Part shown: in pieces, positions 9,048 to 17,073 of the stretch
Position numbering within the stretch: the first letter of the stretch is position 1
How the letters are laid out: each line of letters starts with the position of its first letter
Assembly (NCBI GenBank): GCA_900066355.1
Contig: FMEL01000020.1
Coordinates: forward strand, 1-59,438
Source of the DNA: an uncultured Ruminococcus sp.
Lineage (GTDB): Bacteria > Bacillota > Clostridia > Lachnospirales > Lachnospiraceae
DNA length: 59,438 nucleotides
Reading direction: 5' to 3'
Notes under the pieces: generated by a model
The model's input: only the letters and a program-made list of their open reading frames with translations
Told to the model about the DNA's origin: nothing
Databases searched by the model: none
Made by a program: the position numbers and the translations under genes

Positions 9048-10028
9048 TTAATAAAAGCCTTTATACAGCTCGATCTGCTGTTCAGTAACCATAGAAAGTG
9101 CTTTCTCGATTGCTTTGTATGTATTCGGACGCTGAGCTTCCAGGCTTCCCGGATTGAGCATATAATCTTTGACAGATTCTGCAAAATACTCTGAAGCATT
9201 CTGTGTCACATATGCTTTATTATAACCGGTAACCATACCTTTCTCACTGCTGTAGACAGATGCAAATTTACTTCCTGTGTCCATATTTCCTGCCATGAAT
9301 GCAAGGAAATGTCCCAGTTCGTGATAAATGGTATCATCCATCTGCTTCATAGTGATCGTACGTGTACGTGCATCAAAATGTCCGGAATAACTTACACTTG
9401 AATCAACTTTAACAGTAAATCCCAGCTTTGTGAATGCATTCAGTACTCTGCTGTCCATTCTTGGTGCTACAGAAGCAATATTGCTGACTGTATAACTTGC
9501 TGAATCAGCTGTACTTGTATTTGACGTAGATACTGCAGATGTATTCGCAAACGCCTGTGCGCCTGCAGCAACTGTCGTTGTCGTTGTGACCGTTGTCGTA
9601 ACCTTCTTTGTAACAACTTTCTGTTTGGATTTCTTTGTGTATTTCTCGGTTGTTGCCGTCTTTACAACTTTTTTGGTCTGTACTGTCGTTGTCTTATTTT
9701 CTTTCTTGGTCTTTGTGCTTGTTTTCTGCTTTGTCGGAAGTTTCTTAGTGTAAGACTTCTTGGAAGCTTTTTTTAATTTAACTTTTTTCTTTGTGGTCTT
9801 GGTACTTGTTTTTTTCTTTGTGGTAACCTTCGGCTTCGATGCCAGAGGAGTATCATCACCTGTAAGTGATGTCTCAATCACCGGATCAGTATAGGATGGA
9901 AAGACTACTGCATCCTGTGACTGCCAGTTAATACCAAAACTACCAGCCGCAATAATTACAGCTGCTGCAACACATCCTGCTGCTACTTTCTTCTGTCTGA
10001 AGAACTCTTTAATGCTTTTCTTTTTCAT
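9048..10028 (-). CDS. exported zinc metalloprotease, anthrax lethal factor/PPEP-like (ATLF) domain
   Basis: A 326-aa exported protein. It has a basic N-terminus and one hydrophobic segment (residues about 14-33), then a very Lys/Thr-rich low-complexity linker (about 65-150) and a C-terminal metalloprotease domain. The zinc site is YHELGHFLAF (HExxH), followed by ASEYFAESVKDYML, which supplies the downstream glutamate. This layout matches the ATLF family that includes the secreted Pro-Pro endopeptidase PPEP-1 of Clostridioides difficile. Start chosen at ATG 10028 because of GAGAGGTGTG just upstream. The gene lies behind a c-di-GMP-I riboswitch and a terminator, so cyclic di-GMP should control it. 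The hydrophobic segment and linker suggest it is tethered to the membrane or wall. Pro-Pro specificity is inference. Confidence 0.82.
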   Translation of the reverse strand: MKKKSIKEFFRQKKVAAGCVAAAVIIAAGSFGINWQSQDAVVFPSYTDPVIETSLTGDDTPLASKPKVTTKKKTSTKTTKKKVKLKKASKKSYTKKLPTKQKTSTKTKKENKTTTVQTKKVVKTATTEKYTKKSKQKVVTKKVTTTVTTTTTVAAGAQAFANTSAVSTSNTSTADSASYTVSNIASVAPRMDSRVLNAFTKLGFTVKVDSSVSYSGHFDARTRTITMKQMDDTIYHELGHFLAFMAGNMDTGSKFASVYSSEKGMVTGYNKAYVTQNASEYFAESVKDYMLNPGSLEAQRPNTYKAIEKALSMVTEQQIELYKGFY

Positions 10029-10087
10029 GATTATCACACCTCTCAGATATCGACGTATCCAATGCGGTTTTTCCTGTTTGAGCATAC

Positions 10088-10118
10088 AAAAAGACCGCTT
10101 AATAAATATTAAACGGCC
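10088..10118 (-). terminator. intrinsic terminator of the riboswitch expression platform
   Basis: On the minus strand the arms GGCCGTTTAATA and TATTAAGCGGTC form a long stem followed by TTTTT, between the aptamer and the protease start. The preceding TTTATGCGGC can instead pair with GCCGCAT at the 3' end of the aptamer, which would act as an antiterminator. Confidence 0.8.
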
Positions 10119-10169
10119 GCATAAACTAATCCAGTTCTACCATATAAAATACGTCACTAAATCAAAATT

Positions 10170-10250
10170 TAATGCGGCAACCGGCTGTCATAGTCTCACG
10201 ACCTTAGACCCATAGCTTTGCGTCCCTGTCTTTCGACAGGTTTGCCTTTA
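10170..10250 (-). promoter_or_regulatory. cyclic di-GMP-I (GEMM-I) riboswitch
   Basis: Read on the minus strand from about 10250, the conserved GEMM-I core is plain: AAAGGCAAACC, a hairpin with a GAAA tetraloop (CTGTCGAAAGACAG), then GGGACGCAAAGC, GGGTCTAAGG and CAGCCGG, closing with TTGCC. The closing stem P1 pairs GGCAA (10242-10246) with TTGCC (10176-10180). The aptamer begins almost at the predicted transcript start, 142 bases upstream of the protease start codon, with a terminator in between. Confidence 0.93.
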
Positions 10251-10255
10251 TGCTT

Positions 10256-10284
10256 AGTATACTGATTCTCCCAAATAATGTCAA
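10256..10284 (-). promoter_or_regulatory. promoter of the riboswitch-protease transcript
   Basis: On the minus strand: TTGACA, exactly 17 bases, TATACT. The start point would be about 10249, the first base of the aptamer. Confidence 0.85.
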
Positions 10285-10322
10285 TATTTTTTCTGATTGC
10301 ATTCTTTTTTTTTACATTTTCT

Positions 10323-10330
10323 GGTATACT
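10323..10330 (+). promoter_or_regulatory. extended -10 promoter of the pilus-like operon
   Basis: TGG followed by TATACT, 47 bases before the lipoprotein gene. The -35 region is poor (TTCTTT), so an activator or the extended -10 may be needed. It is divergent from the riboswitch promoter. Confidence 0.5.
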
Positions 10331-10377
10331 GTTCACAAAACCGTAATTAAAAAAATTCAAAAGGGAGCGGCTTTTTT

Positions 10378-11313
10378 ATGAAAAGATCAGTTTTTATCCG
10401 TTCCTTTGCCATATTGTTGATTTTCTGCATATTTTGCAGCATTTTATCCGGATGTGCTCCCGGCAGCAAAAGCTCTTCGTCAGAGCCGCCGGTTTACTCT
10501 CCGCTGCGCGTCCTCGTCCCGGAAGCCCCCGGCAGCGATACGCTCGGCTCTTCCCCTCTGACGCTGGATGTTTCAAATATCACACAGGGATATTTCGTAG
10601 CACAGTCTGATTCTGCGGATCTTGTCACCAGTCTTCAGATCACAGCTCCTACCGGAGTTCTTTATGCCTATTTTATCGACCCCGGTGAAAATGCTGTTAT
10701 TCCGTTTACAGAAGGAAACGGAGACTACACGGTTGTCGGATACCAGCAGATTCAGGGAGACCAGTATGCAGCGCTGTACAGTGAAATCCTGACGGTAGAA
10801 CTGGAAAACGATTTTTTTCCGTTTCTTTATCCAAATCAATATGTAAACTTCTCGCCAGACAGCGAAGCAAGCAAACTTGCACTGTCCATGGTTTCAGAAG
10901 ATACCACCGATGTAGATGCACTGAAGCAGATTTATAATTATGTAGTTAATAATCTCACGTATGATTATGACAAAGCAGAGACGGTAGAAACCGGATATCT
11001 GCCGGATGTGGATGAAACGCTTTCCACCAAAACCGGCATCTGCTTTGATTATGCTGCACTGACTACTGCCATGCTTCGAAGCTGCGATATTCCTTGCAAG
11101 CTTCAAATTGGTTATACCGGAGATATCAAACATGCCTGGATTGATGTTTACATCCGTTCCAAAGGCTGGGTAACAGGCGCTGTATCATTCAACGGTGACA
11201 GCTGGAGCCTGATGGATCCGACTTTTGATTCCAGTGCAGATTCCGATGACACCGAGGCAATTCAGGATTACATCGGCAACGCAGATAACTATACTGTACA
11301 GTTTACACGATAG
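10378..11313 (+). CDS. transglutaminase-like lipoprotein
   Basis: A 311-aa secreted lipoprotein. The signal peptide ends in a lipobox (SILSGC, lipidated Cys near residue 26). The C-terminal half is a transglutaminase/protease-like core: the catalytic Cys in TKTGICFDYAALTTAMLRS, the His in KHAWIDVYI and the Asp in SLMDPTFDS. The family includes peptidases, transglutaminases and cell-wall enzymes; the substrate is unknown. The first half has no recognised domain. The ribosome site is AAAAGGGAG. It is the first gene of the plus-strand operon and is followed 20 bases later by the GspF/PilC gene, so it may process or crosslink surface proteins handled by that apparatus (inference). Confidence 0.85.
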   Translation: MKRSVFIRSFAILLIFCIFCSILSGCAPGSKSSSSEPPVYSPLRVLVPEAPGSDTLGSSPLTLDVSNITQGYFVAQSDSADLVTSLQITAPTGVLYAYFIDPGENAVIPFTEGNGDYTVVGYQQIQGDQYAALYSEILTVELENDFFPFLYPNQYVNFSPDSEASKLALSMVSEDTTDVDALKQIYNYVVNNLTYDYDKAETVETGYLPDVDETLSTKTGICFDYAALTTAMLRSCDIPCKLQIGYTGDIKHAWIDVYIRSKGWVTGAVSFNGDSWSLMDPTFDSSADSDDTEAIQDYIGNADNYTVQFTR

Positions 11314-11333
11314 TGGCAAAAGGAGACCTCTTT

Positions 11334-12377
11334 ATGAAACATAAACTTACCGCACAGGAACTCGGCAGTTTCTGTCGACAGCTCGGAATACTGATTCATT
11401 CCGGAATGGGTCCGCTGGAAAGTCTTCATATTCTTCTGGAAGAAAGTGAGGCAGACACAGACCACGAAATTCTTTCTGTTTTACTGTCTTCCATGGAAAA
11501 AACAGGGTCCTTATCTCAGGCTGTCACAGATTCAGGATTTTTTCCGAATTCCATGGCTGCTTATATAAAAACCGGCGAACAAACCGGTTGTCTTGACGAA
11601 ATTCTGGACAGCCTTTCCGGGCACTATGAACAGGAACAGGAAACATCCGGGCAGATTCGAAGCGCAGTCACCTATCCGCTTCTCATGCTCGTCATGATGG
11701 GAATCGTTATTATTGTCCTTCTTGTCAAAGTACTTCCGATCTTCCGGCAGGTATTCCAGCAGATGGGAATGGAAATGAACGGATTTTCCAGCCGGCTTCT
11801 GAATGCCGGCAATATTATCACCCGTTATTCTGCCTTTTTTCTGATTCTGGCAGTTATCCTGATCGGATGCATCCTGTTTCTTTGTCTTAATAAAAAAGGT
11901 CAGCAGATGCTTGCAAAAATCGTCCTGCATCTTCCGGTACTTCGTGATATTCCGGTTGCACTCGACTACAGCCGTATGACACATGGGCTTGCACTCGGCC
12001 AGAAAAGCGGACTTGCTCCGGAAACCAGTCTTGCGCTTGCTGAGCAGCTGATTTCTCACCCACTTGTTCTGGAACGTCTCCAAAAGGCTGCCGACCTTCT
12101 GAATACCGGCTATGCATTTTCTGACGCTCTGAAAGAATCCGGACTTTTTGGTGGCATGGAAATCCGCCTGATCATAGTTGCATTCCAGTCCGGGACCGCG
12201 GATGATGCTTTCGCAGACCTTTCCAGCCGCTATCAGGACAATGCTTCTGCCCTGATCACACGTGTGATTTCTGTTATTGAACCGACTATCGTCATTATTC
12301 TCTCGGTTCTGGTAGGTCTGGTCCTGCTTTCTGTTATGATGCCGCTTCTTGGTGTACTTGCAGATATCGCAATGTGA
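11334..12377 (+). CDS. type II secretion/type IV pilus inner membrane platform protein (GspF/PilC family)
   Basis: A 347-aa membrane protein of the GspF/PilC/TadC-type platform family, around which the ATPase acts and pilins are assembled. Two GspF repeats are visible. The first starts LGSFCRQLGILIHSGMGPLESL and ends with hydrophobic segments near residues 117-140 and 165-190. The second starts YSRMTHGLALGQKSGLAPETSL and ends with a C-terminal membrane segment. Start taken at ATG 11334, which has AGGAGACCTCTTT upstream; an upstream GTG frame to 11313 lacks a ribosome site. Four small pilin-like genes and a PilT-like ATPase follow in the same transcript. Confidence 0.9.
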   Translation: MKHKLTAQELGSFCRQLGILIHSGMGPLESLHILLEESEADTDHEILSVLLSSMEKTGSLSQAVTDSGFFPNSMAAYIKTGEQTGCLDEILDSLSGHYEQEQETSGQIRSAVTYPLLMLVMMGIVIIVLLVKVLPIFRQVFQQMGMEMNGFSSRLLNAGNIITRYSAFFLILAVILIGCILFLCLNKKGQQMLAKIVLHLPVLRDIPVALDYSRMTHGLALGQKSGLAPETSLALAEQLISHPLVLERLQKAADLLNTGYAFSDALKESGLFGGMEIRLIIVAFQSGTADDAFADLSSRYQDNASALITRVISVIEPTIVIILSVLVGLVLLSVMMPLLGVLADIAM

Positions 12378-12388
12378 GGTGATCTGTT

Positions 12389-12751
12389 ATGAAGCTTTTT
12401 GAAAGCCGTAAAGAAAAATTTTTTAAAACTGTCCTGCTTCTTTTTCCGTTGTTTCTGCTGCTCTGCATCGGTCTCATTTTTTTCATTGCAATTGGGCGCA
12501 CTTCCGATGCAACGATTCAGAAAGAACAGAGTGCATTGCTGCAGACGCTTGAAAATGGTGCAGTCCGTACTTATGCACTGAAAGGACAGTATCCGGAAAG
12601 TCTGGACGAACTTCTGAGTGATTATCATATCACATATGACTCTTCTAAATTTGTGATTGAATATGTTCCCAACGGATCCAACCTTCTTCCTTCTATCAGT
12701 GTTATCCCACTTACAGGAACAAATTCTGAAAGGAGGAAGACTTCATCATGA
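12389..12751 (+). CDS. small membrane-anchored pilin-like protein
   Basis: A 120-aa protein with a basic N-terminus, a long hydrophobic helix (about residues 15-36) and an extracellular domain of about 80 residues. The segment ALKGQYPESLDELL resembles the YP..L..L motif just after the helix in GspG-like pseudopilins. No canonical prepilin cleavage site (G/FxxxE) is seen, so it may be a non-processed minor subunit. It is preceded by AGGTGATCTGTT, and its stop overlaps the next start by 4 bases. The role is inferred from position. Confidence 0.6.
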   Translation: MKLFESRKEKFFKTVLLLFPLFLLLCIGLIFFIAIGRTSDATIQKEQSALLQTLENGAVRTYALKGQYPESLDELLSDYHITYDSSKFVIEYVPNGSNLLPSISVIPLTGTNSERRKTSS

Positions 12752-13230
12752 AAAAAACAGCACCGACTTCTCATCCGATATCCGGTCTTTTTTCGCTGTT
12801 GCTGTTCGGCCTCTTCGTACTGTTCCTTCTGATCATGCTGTTGTTCTCCGCACAGATTTATCAGCAATCCATCAAAAAGGCTGATTCCGAAACAGATCTT
12901 GGCACCGTTTCCTCCTATATCGCCACAAAATTCCGGCAGCACGATGTTCAGGATGGGATTTTTACGGATGAATTAAATGATATTCCGGCTTTATGTTTTC
13001 GTGATACCATAAATAATCAGGACTACATCACATACCTTTATCTGGATGACGGCCGCCTGAAAGAGCTTTTTACCGCAGACGGATCTTCTGCACAGGCAAA
13101 TGCCGGTACCGCGATTGCATCTCTGTCAGACTTTCAGATAGAAGAAAACGCTAATGGCTTTTATCATGTTTTTCTTCAAAGTACCGCCGGAGACATATCT
13201 GAATTCTATCTGCACAGCTGTGCAGCTTAA
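12748..13230 (+). CDS. membrane-anchored protein, DUF4860-like, possible minor pilin
   Basis: A 160-aa protein with one N-terminal hydrophobic helix (about residues 13-38) and a C-terminal domain ending EFYLHSCAA. The helix is preceded by PISG-LFSLLLF: Gly at the -1 position but no Glu at +5, as in the GspK-type tip pseudopilin. It resembles the uncharacterised DUF4860 group of Lachnospiraceae as I remember it; this is not certain. It is translationally coupled to the gene before (4-base overlap) and 11 bases from the next. Confidence 0.6.
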   Translation: MKKTAPTSHPISGLFSLLLFGLFVLFLLIMLLFSAQIYQQSIKKADSETDLGTVSSYIATKFRQHDVQDGIFTDELNDIPALCFRDTINNQDYITYLYLDDGRLKELFTADGSSAQANAGTAIASLSDFQIEENANGFYHVFLQSTAGDISEFYLHSCAA

Positions 13231-13241
13231 AAGGAGCTAAC

Positions 13242-13700
13242 ATGAAACAAATACATTCACATTCCAAAAACAGTCTTTTTTTGATGGAAATGATTTTTGT
13301 CCTCCTTTTTCTTTCACTTTCCAGTGCTGCATGCATCCGTATTTTCGCAGCCGCCGAGGAAAACCATGTACACACGGTTGAAAACAGACAGATACAGGCG
13401 CACACGGTTTCTGTCTGTGAGATTATGGAGGGAAGTGATGGAAATGCAGACAGTTTTGTCAAATATCTTCCCGGAGGTATCTCAGACAGTTCTTCCGTAA
13501 ACTGGTACTATGACCGCAGCTGGAACATCTGCGATAAACAGAATGCTTCCTATCGAATGTTTCTTGAACTGTCCCCTTCCCGATACGAAAAGGCAGGAAT
13601 GCTTTTCTTCTACCGGATGGATGCAGATCATGCCCTGCTTCATTCCACGGAACTTCGTTTTCCATCCATCCAGTCTGCTCTTAAGGAGGAAGAATCATGA
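13242..13700 (+). CDS. prepilin-like protein
   Basis: A 152-aa protein with the best prepilin signature of the locus: after a short polar leader, NS-LFLMEMIFVLLFLSL has Glu at +5 of a possible cleavage site after Ser, followed by a hydrophobic helix. The rest is a soluble domain with no recognised family. AAAGGAGCTAAC precedes the ATG, and the stop overlaps the next gene by 4 bases. It could be the main pilin or a pseudopilin; no prepilin peptidase gene is in the window. Confidence 0.6.
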   Translation: MKQIHSHSKNSLFLMEMIFVLLFLSLSSAACIRIFAAAEENHVHTVENRQIQAHTVSVCEIMEGSDGNADSFVKYLPGGISDSSSVNWYYDRSWNICDKQNASYRMFLELSPSRYEKAGMLFFYRMDADHALLHSTELRFPSIQSALKEEES

Positions 13701-14188
13701 AACACGACCGAACATTTTTTGCAGCAACCGGTATTCCGTCGCTGTTTCTTATTTTTTCCGTACTTTGTCTCGCGGTACTGTCTCTTCTTACACTCGGGAA
13801 ATCACGGGATGAACTGCAGGCCGCCAATTTTGCTATCCAACAAACCGCCCTTTATTACAAGACATGCGAAACAGCCACAGGAACTGTCACAGCAATTCAA
13901 AAGCAGCTTGCTTCTGATTACAGTCAGGTTTCTGATCCAGATGCCTACTTTTCACTTGCCGGCCAGATTCCTGATGAAATTGACGGTCTCGCATACGATT
14001 CTTCTGCGAATGTTATTTCATTCTCGGAAGCGTTATCTGATACACAGGAGTTATCTGTAAAATTAAAAGTCCTGTACCCATCTTCGGACACAGAACCTTT
14101 TATTGAAATATTACAATGGAAAACAGGCAATACAGCATCATGGACACCCGACACCCATCAGCCTGTATACAAAGGAGCTCAATCATGA
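13697..14188 (+). CDS. single-pass membrane protein of the pilus-like operon
   Basis: A 163-aa protein with one N-terminal hydrophobic helix (about residues 13-34) and a soluble C-terminal domain rich in Ser/Thr. There is no +5 glutamate or clear prepilin site. It lies between two genes with 4-base ATGA overlaps on both sides, so it is translated with the prepilin-like protein and the ATPase. By position it could be a minor pilin or an assembly factor; I do not recognise the domain. Confidence 0.6.
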   Translation: MKHDRTFFAATGIPSLFLIFSVLCLAVLSLLTLGKSRDELQAANFAIQQTALYYKTCETATGTVTAIQKQLASDYSQVSDPDAYFSLAGQIPDEIDGLAYDSSANVISFSEALSDTQELSVKLKVLYPSSDTEPFIEILQWKTGNTASWTPDTHQPVYKGAQS

Positions 14189-15249
14189 CAAACGAACAAA
14201 CACTGGAATTTCTTACAACTGCTGCAAACCAGCATGCGTCTGATATCTTTATTATTGCCGGTCGTCCACTATCCATTAAAGTGGACGGTCATCTTACTGA
14301 TTATGGAGAACGTTTGATGCCGGATGATACAAAACAGATTCTCGAATGCATTTATCAGATGGCAAATAACCGCGACATCAATCATCTTCTGAATACCGGG
14401 GATGACGATTTTTCTTTTTCTGTCCCCGGTCTTTCCAGATTCAGGATCAACGCCTATAAACAGCGTGGTTCACTGGCCGCTGTTATACGTGTGATTGCAT
14501 TTCAGTTACCGGATCCGTCAGAACTCTCTATCCCGGATGATGTTATGCAGACTGCTGATTATACAAAGGGTATGGTTCTTGTGACTGGTTCTGCCGGAAG
14601 TGGAAAATCAACTACTATGGCATGCCTGATCGACCGCATTAATCATTCCAGAGAGGGGCATATCATCACTCTGGAAGATCCACTCGAATATCTGCATCGA
14701 CACAACCGCTGTATTGTCAGTCAGCGTGAGATCTGCACAGATACTGCAAACTATCTGACATCTCTTCGCGCCACTCTGCGTCAGAGTCCGGATGTTATTT
14801 TACTGGGTGAAATGAGGGACCATGAAACGATTCAGACGGCAATGACCGCTGCCGAGACCGGTCATCTTGTACTTTCCAGTCTGCATACGCTTGGCGCCGC
14901 CAACTCCATCAGCCGTATCATAGATGTTTTTGAACCGGCACAGCAGCATCAGATTATTGTACAGCTTTCCATGGTTCTGCAGGCAGTCATTTCCCAGCAG
15001 CTGATTCCTGATGTAAATGGAAAGGTTATTCCTGTGTTTGAAGTCATGCGCCTTACACCTGCGATCCGTAATATGATCCGTGACAATAAACTACATCAGA
15101 TTGAAGGAGTCATTGCTTCTTCCTCTCAGGATCAGATGCGTTCCATGGATCACAGCCTTATAGAGCTGTATAAACAAGGGCGGATTCATAAGGATACCGC
15201 AATCAAATATGCGCTGAATCCTGATATGATCCGCCACAAGCTTGTATAA
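14185..15249 (+). CDS. PilT-type type IV pilus/type II secretion ATPase
   Basis: A 354-aa cytoplasmic hexameric ATPase. It has an N-terminal PAS-like half (ANQHASDIFIIAGRPLSIKVDGH), Walker A (GSAGSGKST), an Asp box (HIITLEDPLEYLH), Walker B (DVILLGEMRDHETI) and a His box (AAETGHLVLSSLHT). The C-terminal part with QQLIPDVNGK and the short overall length fit the PilT (retraction) branch better than the longer PilB/GspE extension ATPases. Start at ATG 14185 (AAAGGAGCTCAATC upstream), overlapping the previous stop. It is the only ATPase in the locus, so it may power both directions or work with a second ATPase elsewhere. Confidence 0.88.
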   Translation: MTNEQTLEFLTTAANQHASDIFIIAGRPLSIKVDGHLTDYGERLMPDDTKQILECIYQMANNRDINHLLNTGDDDFSFSVPGLSRFRINAYKQRGSLAAVIRVIAFQLPDPSELSIPDDVMQTADYTKGMVLVTGSAGSGKSTTMACLIDRINHSREGHIITLEDPLEYLHRHNRCIVSQREICTDTANYLTSLRATLRQSPDVILLGEMRDHETIQTAMTAAETGHLVLSSLHTLGAANSISRIIDVFEPAQQHQIIVQLSMVLQAVISQQLIPDVNGKVIPVFEVMRLTPAIRNMIRDNKLHQIEGVIASSSQDQMRSMDHSLIELYKQGRIHKDTAIKYALNPDMIRHKLV

Positions 15250-15257
15250 ACTATATA

Positions 15258-16970
15258 TTAACAATAATTTCTGATCACAATCTGTAACGTTCTTCTGCCC
15301 TGATATTCATTGATTTCAGGGTAGTACGTTACAGATATAGTATCATGTACAGAAACAAATTCTGCAAATTCATCGACTTCACCAAAAAACACCGCATCTT
15401 TCCAGACTCCATCTGCATCTGTCAATGTCATTTTGGCAACATTTCTGTTTTTCCCAAAGATTCTTAATTTTGAAACGCGCAGATTTTTCTGAGCAAATAA
15501 CGGTTTTGTATTTCCCTTTCCAAACGGTTCCAGAACTTTGAGTTCTTCGGTAAGTGTTTCTGTCAGGTAAGAAATCGGCATCGGCACATCAATCATAACT
15601 TTTGGCATCAGATCATACTCACTCAATGTACAGTTTTCATTAAGTTTCTTCCTGAATCGTTCAATGTTTTCTTCCGCCATTGAAAGCCCTGCTGCCATCG
15701 GATGTCCGCCAAACTGAATCAGAAGATCCCGGCATTTAACAAGTTCCTCGTACATTGAATACGCTTCTATTGAACGTCCACTTCCCTTAACACCATTCTC
15801 TGCTTTTGTCAGTACAAAGACCGGTTTATGGTACAGTTCCCGGATACGTCCGGCAATGATCCCTGCCAGACTTTCGTGACATTCAGGAAGATAAACAACA
15901 AGTACTCTGTCTTTATTTATACTTTCCGTCTCAATCTCATTTATCGCCTGTTCTTTTCCCTGTTCCGTCATTGCCTTCCTGCTCTGATTCAGATCATAAA
16001 GATCACCGGCAAGTTTAGCTGCTTTCTGCCTGTCTTCTGTACACAAAAGCGCCAGCGCTCTTGTCGCCGTATCAAGACGTCCACTTGCATTGATGCATGG
16101 TCCGAGTACAAATCCCACATGATAGGCTGTGATTTCTGCTCTTTCCAGATTATTTACCCGGATCAATGCCTGCAGGCCCGGTCTGGTCGTTTCAGATAAC
16201 CGCCTCAGGCCATGCTTTACAATGATCCTGTTTTCTCCCTGCAGATCCATCACATCACCAACTGTTGCAATTGCTGCCAGTTCTGTAAAGTCCAATATCT
16301 CGGACTTATCAATGCCAGCCTTTTCATACAGTGCCCATATCAGTTTCCATGCTACAACCGCGCCGCAAATATTTTTATTAGGGTATGAGCAATCCTGCTG
16401 CTTCGGGTTAATCACTGCATTCGCACATGGTATGATCCATTCACGTCCGTTTTCACTATCCCGGAACGGAACGTCATGATGATCCGTCAAAACCACAGTC
16501 ATCCCTCTGCGTCTGGCATCTGCGATCTCGCCAGCTGCTGCAATACCATTATCACAGGTCACGATGGTATCAATTTCATCTTCCGCCGCCTGATCGATCA
16601 ACTGCTCATGAAGTCCATATCCGTCTTTGATTCTGTCAGGAATACATGTATCAGCCTGTGCCCCCAGTCGTTTCAGACCTTTCAGCAGAATACAGGTCGC
16701 CGTCACGCCATCAATATCGTAATCACCAATGATACGGATTTTTTTATTTTCTGCAATTTTCATTCTCAGAATTTCCACAGCTTTATCCATATCTTTCATA
16801 AACCATGGTGATGGAAGTTCTTCAAGTGTTCCATGAAGATACGACTGTATTGCCTCATCTCCGTCTACATCACGGTTTCGAATCAGCCGGGCAATCACAG
16901 GATCAATTCCGAATTTCCTGCCAATCTCCTGAAAATCCGCCTTTTTGGCATATACCATCCATTTTTCCAT
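15258..16970 (-). CDS. recJ: single-stranded-DNA-specific exonuclease RecJ
   Basis: A 570-aa 5'-to-3' exonuclease on single-stranded DNA for recombination and mismatch or base-excision repair. It has DHH-family motifs: RIIGDYDIDGVTATCIL (motif I), TCDNGIAA (II), VLTDHHDVP (DHH) and NPKQQDCSYPNKNICGA. The DHHA1 signature appears as GSGRSIEAYSM and FGGHPMAAGLSM, and an OB-like domain closes the protein. AGGAGAATAT directly precedes the ATG at 16970; the frame extends to 17132 but without a ribosome site. It converges with the pilus-like operon, the two stops being 8 bases apart, and follows secDF. Confidence 0.95.
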   Translation of the reverse strand: MEKWMVYAKKADFQEIGRKFGIDPVIARLIRNRDVDGDEAIQSYLHGTLEELPSPWFMKDMDKAVEILRMKIAENKKIRIIGDYDIDGVTATCILLKGLKRLGAQADTCIPDRIKDGYGLHEQLIDQAAEDEIDTIVTCDNGIAAAGEIADARRRGMTVVLTDHHDVPFRDSENGREWIIPCANAVINPKQQDCSYPNKNICGAVVAWKLIWALYEKAGIDKSEILDFTELAAIATVGDVMDLQGENRIIVKHGLRRLSETTRPGLQALIRVNNLERAEITAYHVGFVLGPCINASGRLDTATRALALLCTEDRQKAAKLAGDLYDLNQSRKAMTEQGKEQAINEIETESINKDRVLVVYLPECHESLAGIIAGRIRELYHKPVFVLTKAENGVKGSGRSIEAYSMYEELVKCRDLLIQFGGHPMAAGLSMAEENIERFRKKLNENCTLSEYDLMPKVMIDVPMPISYLTETLTEELKVLEPFGKGNTKPLFAQKNLRVSKLRIFGKNRNVAKMTLTDADGVWKDAVFFGEVDEFAEFVSVHDTISVTYYPEINEYQGRRTLQIVIRNYC

Positions 16971-17026
16971 ATATTCTCCTCTGCACACTTTGGAGTATGC
17001 ATATTTCTTTTCTCCAGATAGAATAA

Positions 17027-17056
17027 GTCCCGGGACAAATGTCTGTCCCGGGAACC
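17027..17056. repeat. hairpin between secDF and recJ
   Basis: Inverted repeat with arms TCCCGGGACA and TGTCCCGGGA. There is no clean T-run on either side, so partial attenuation or mRNA end protection after secDF fits better than full termination. Confidence 0.5.
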
Positions 17057-17073
17057 TGATCTCTTTTATTTCA

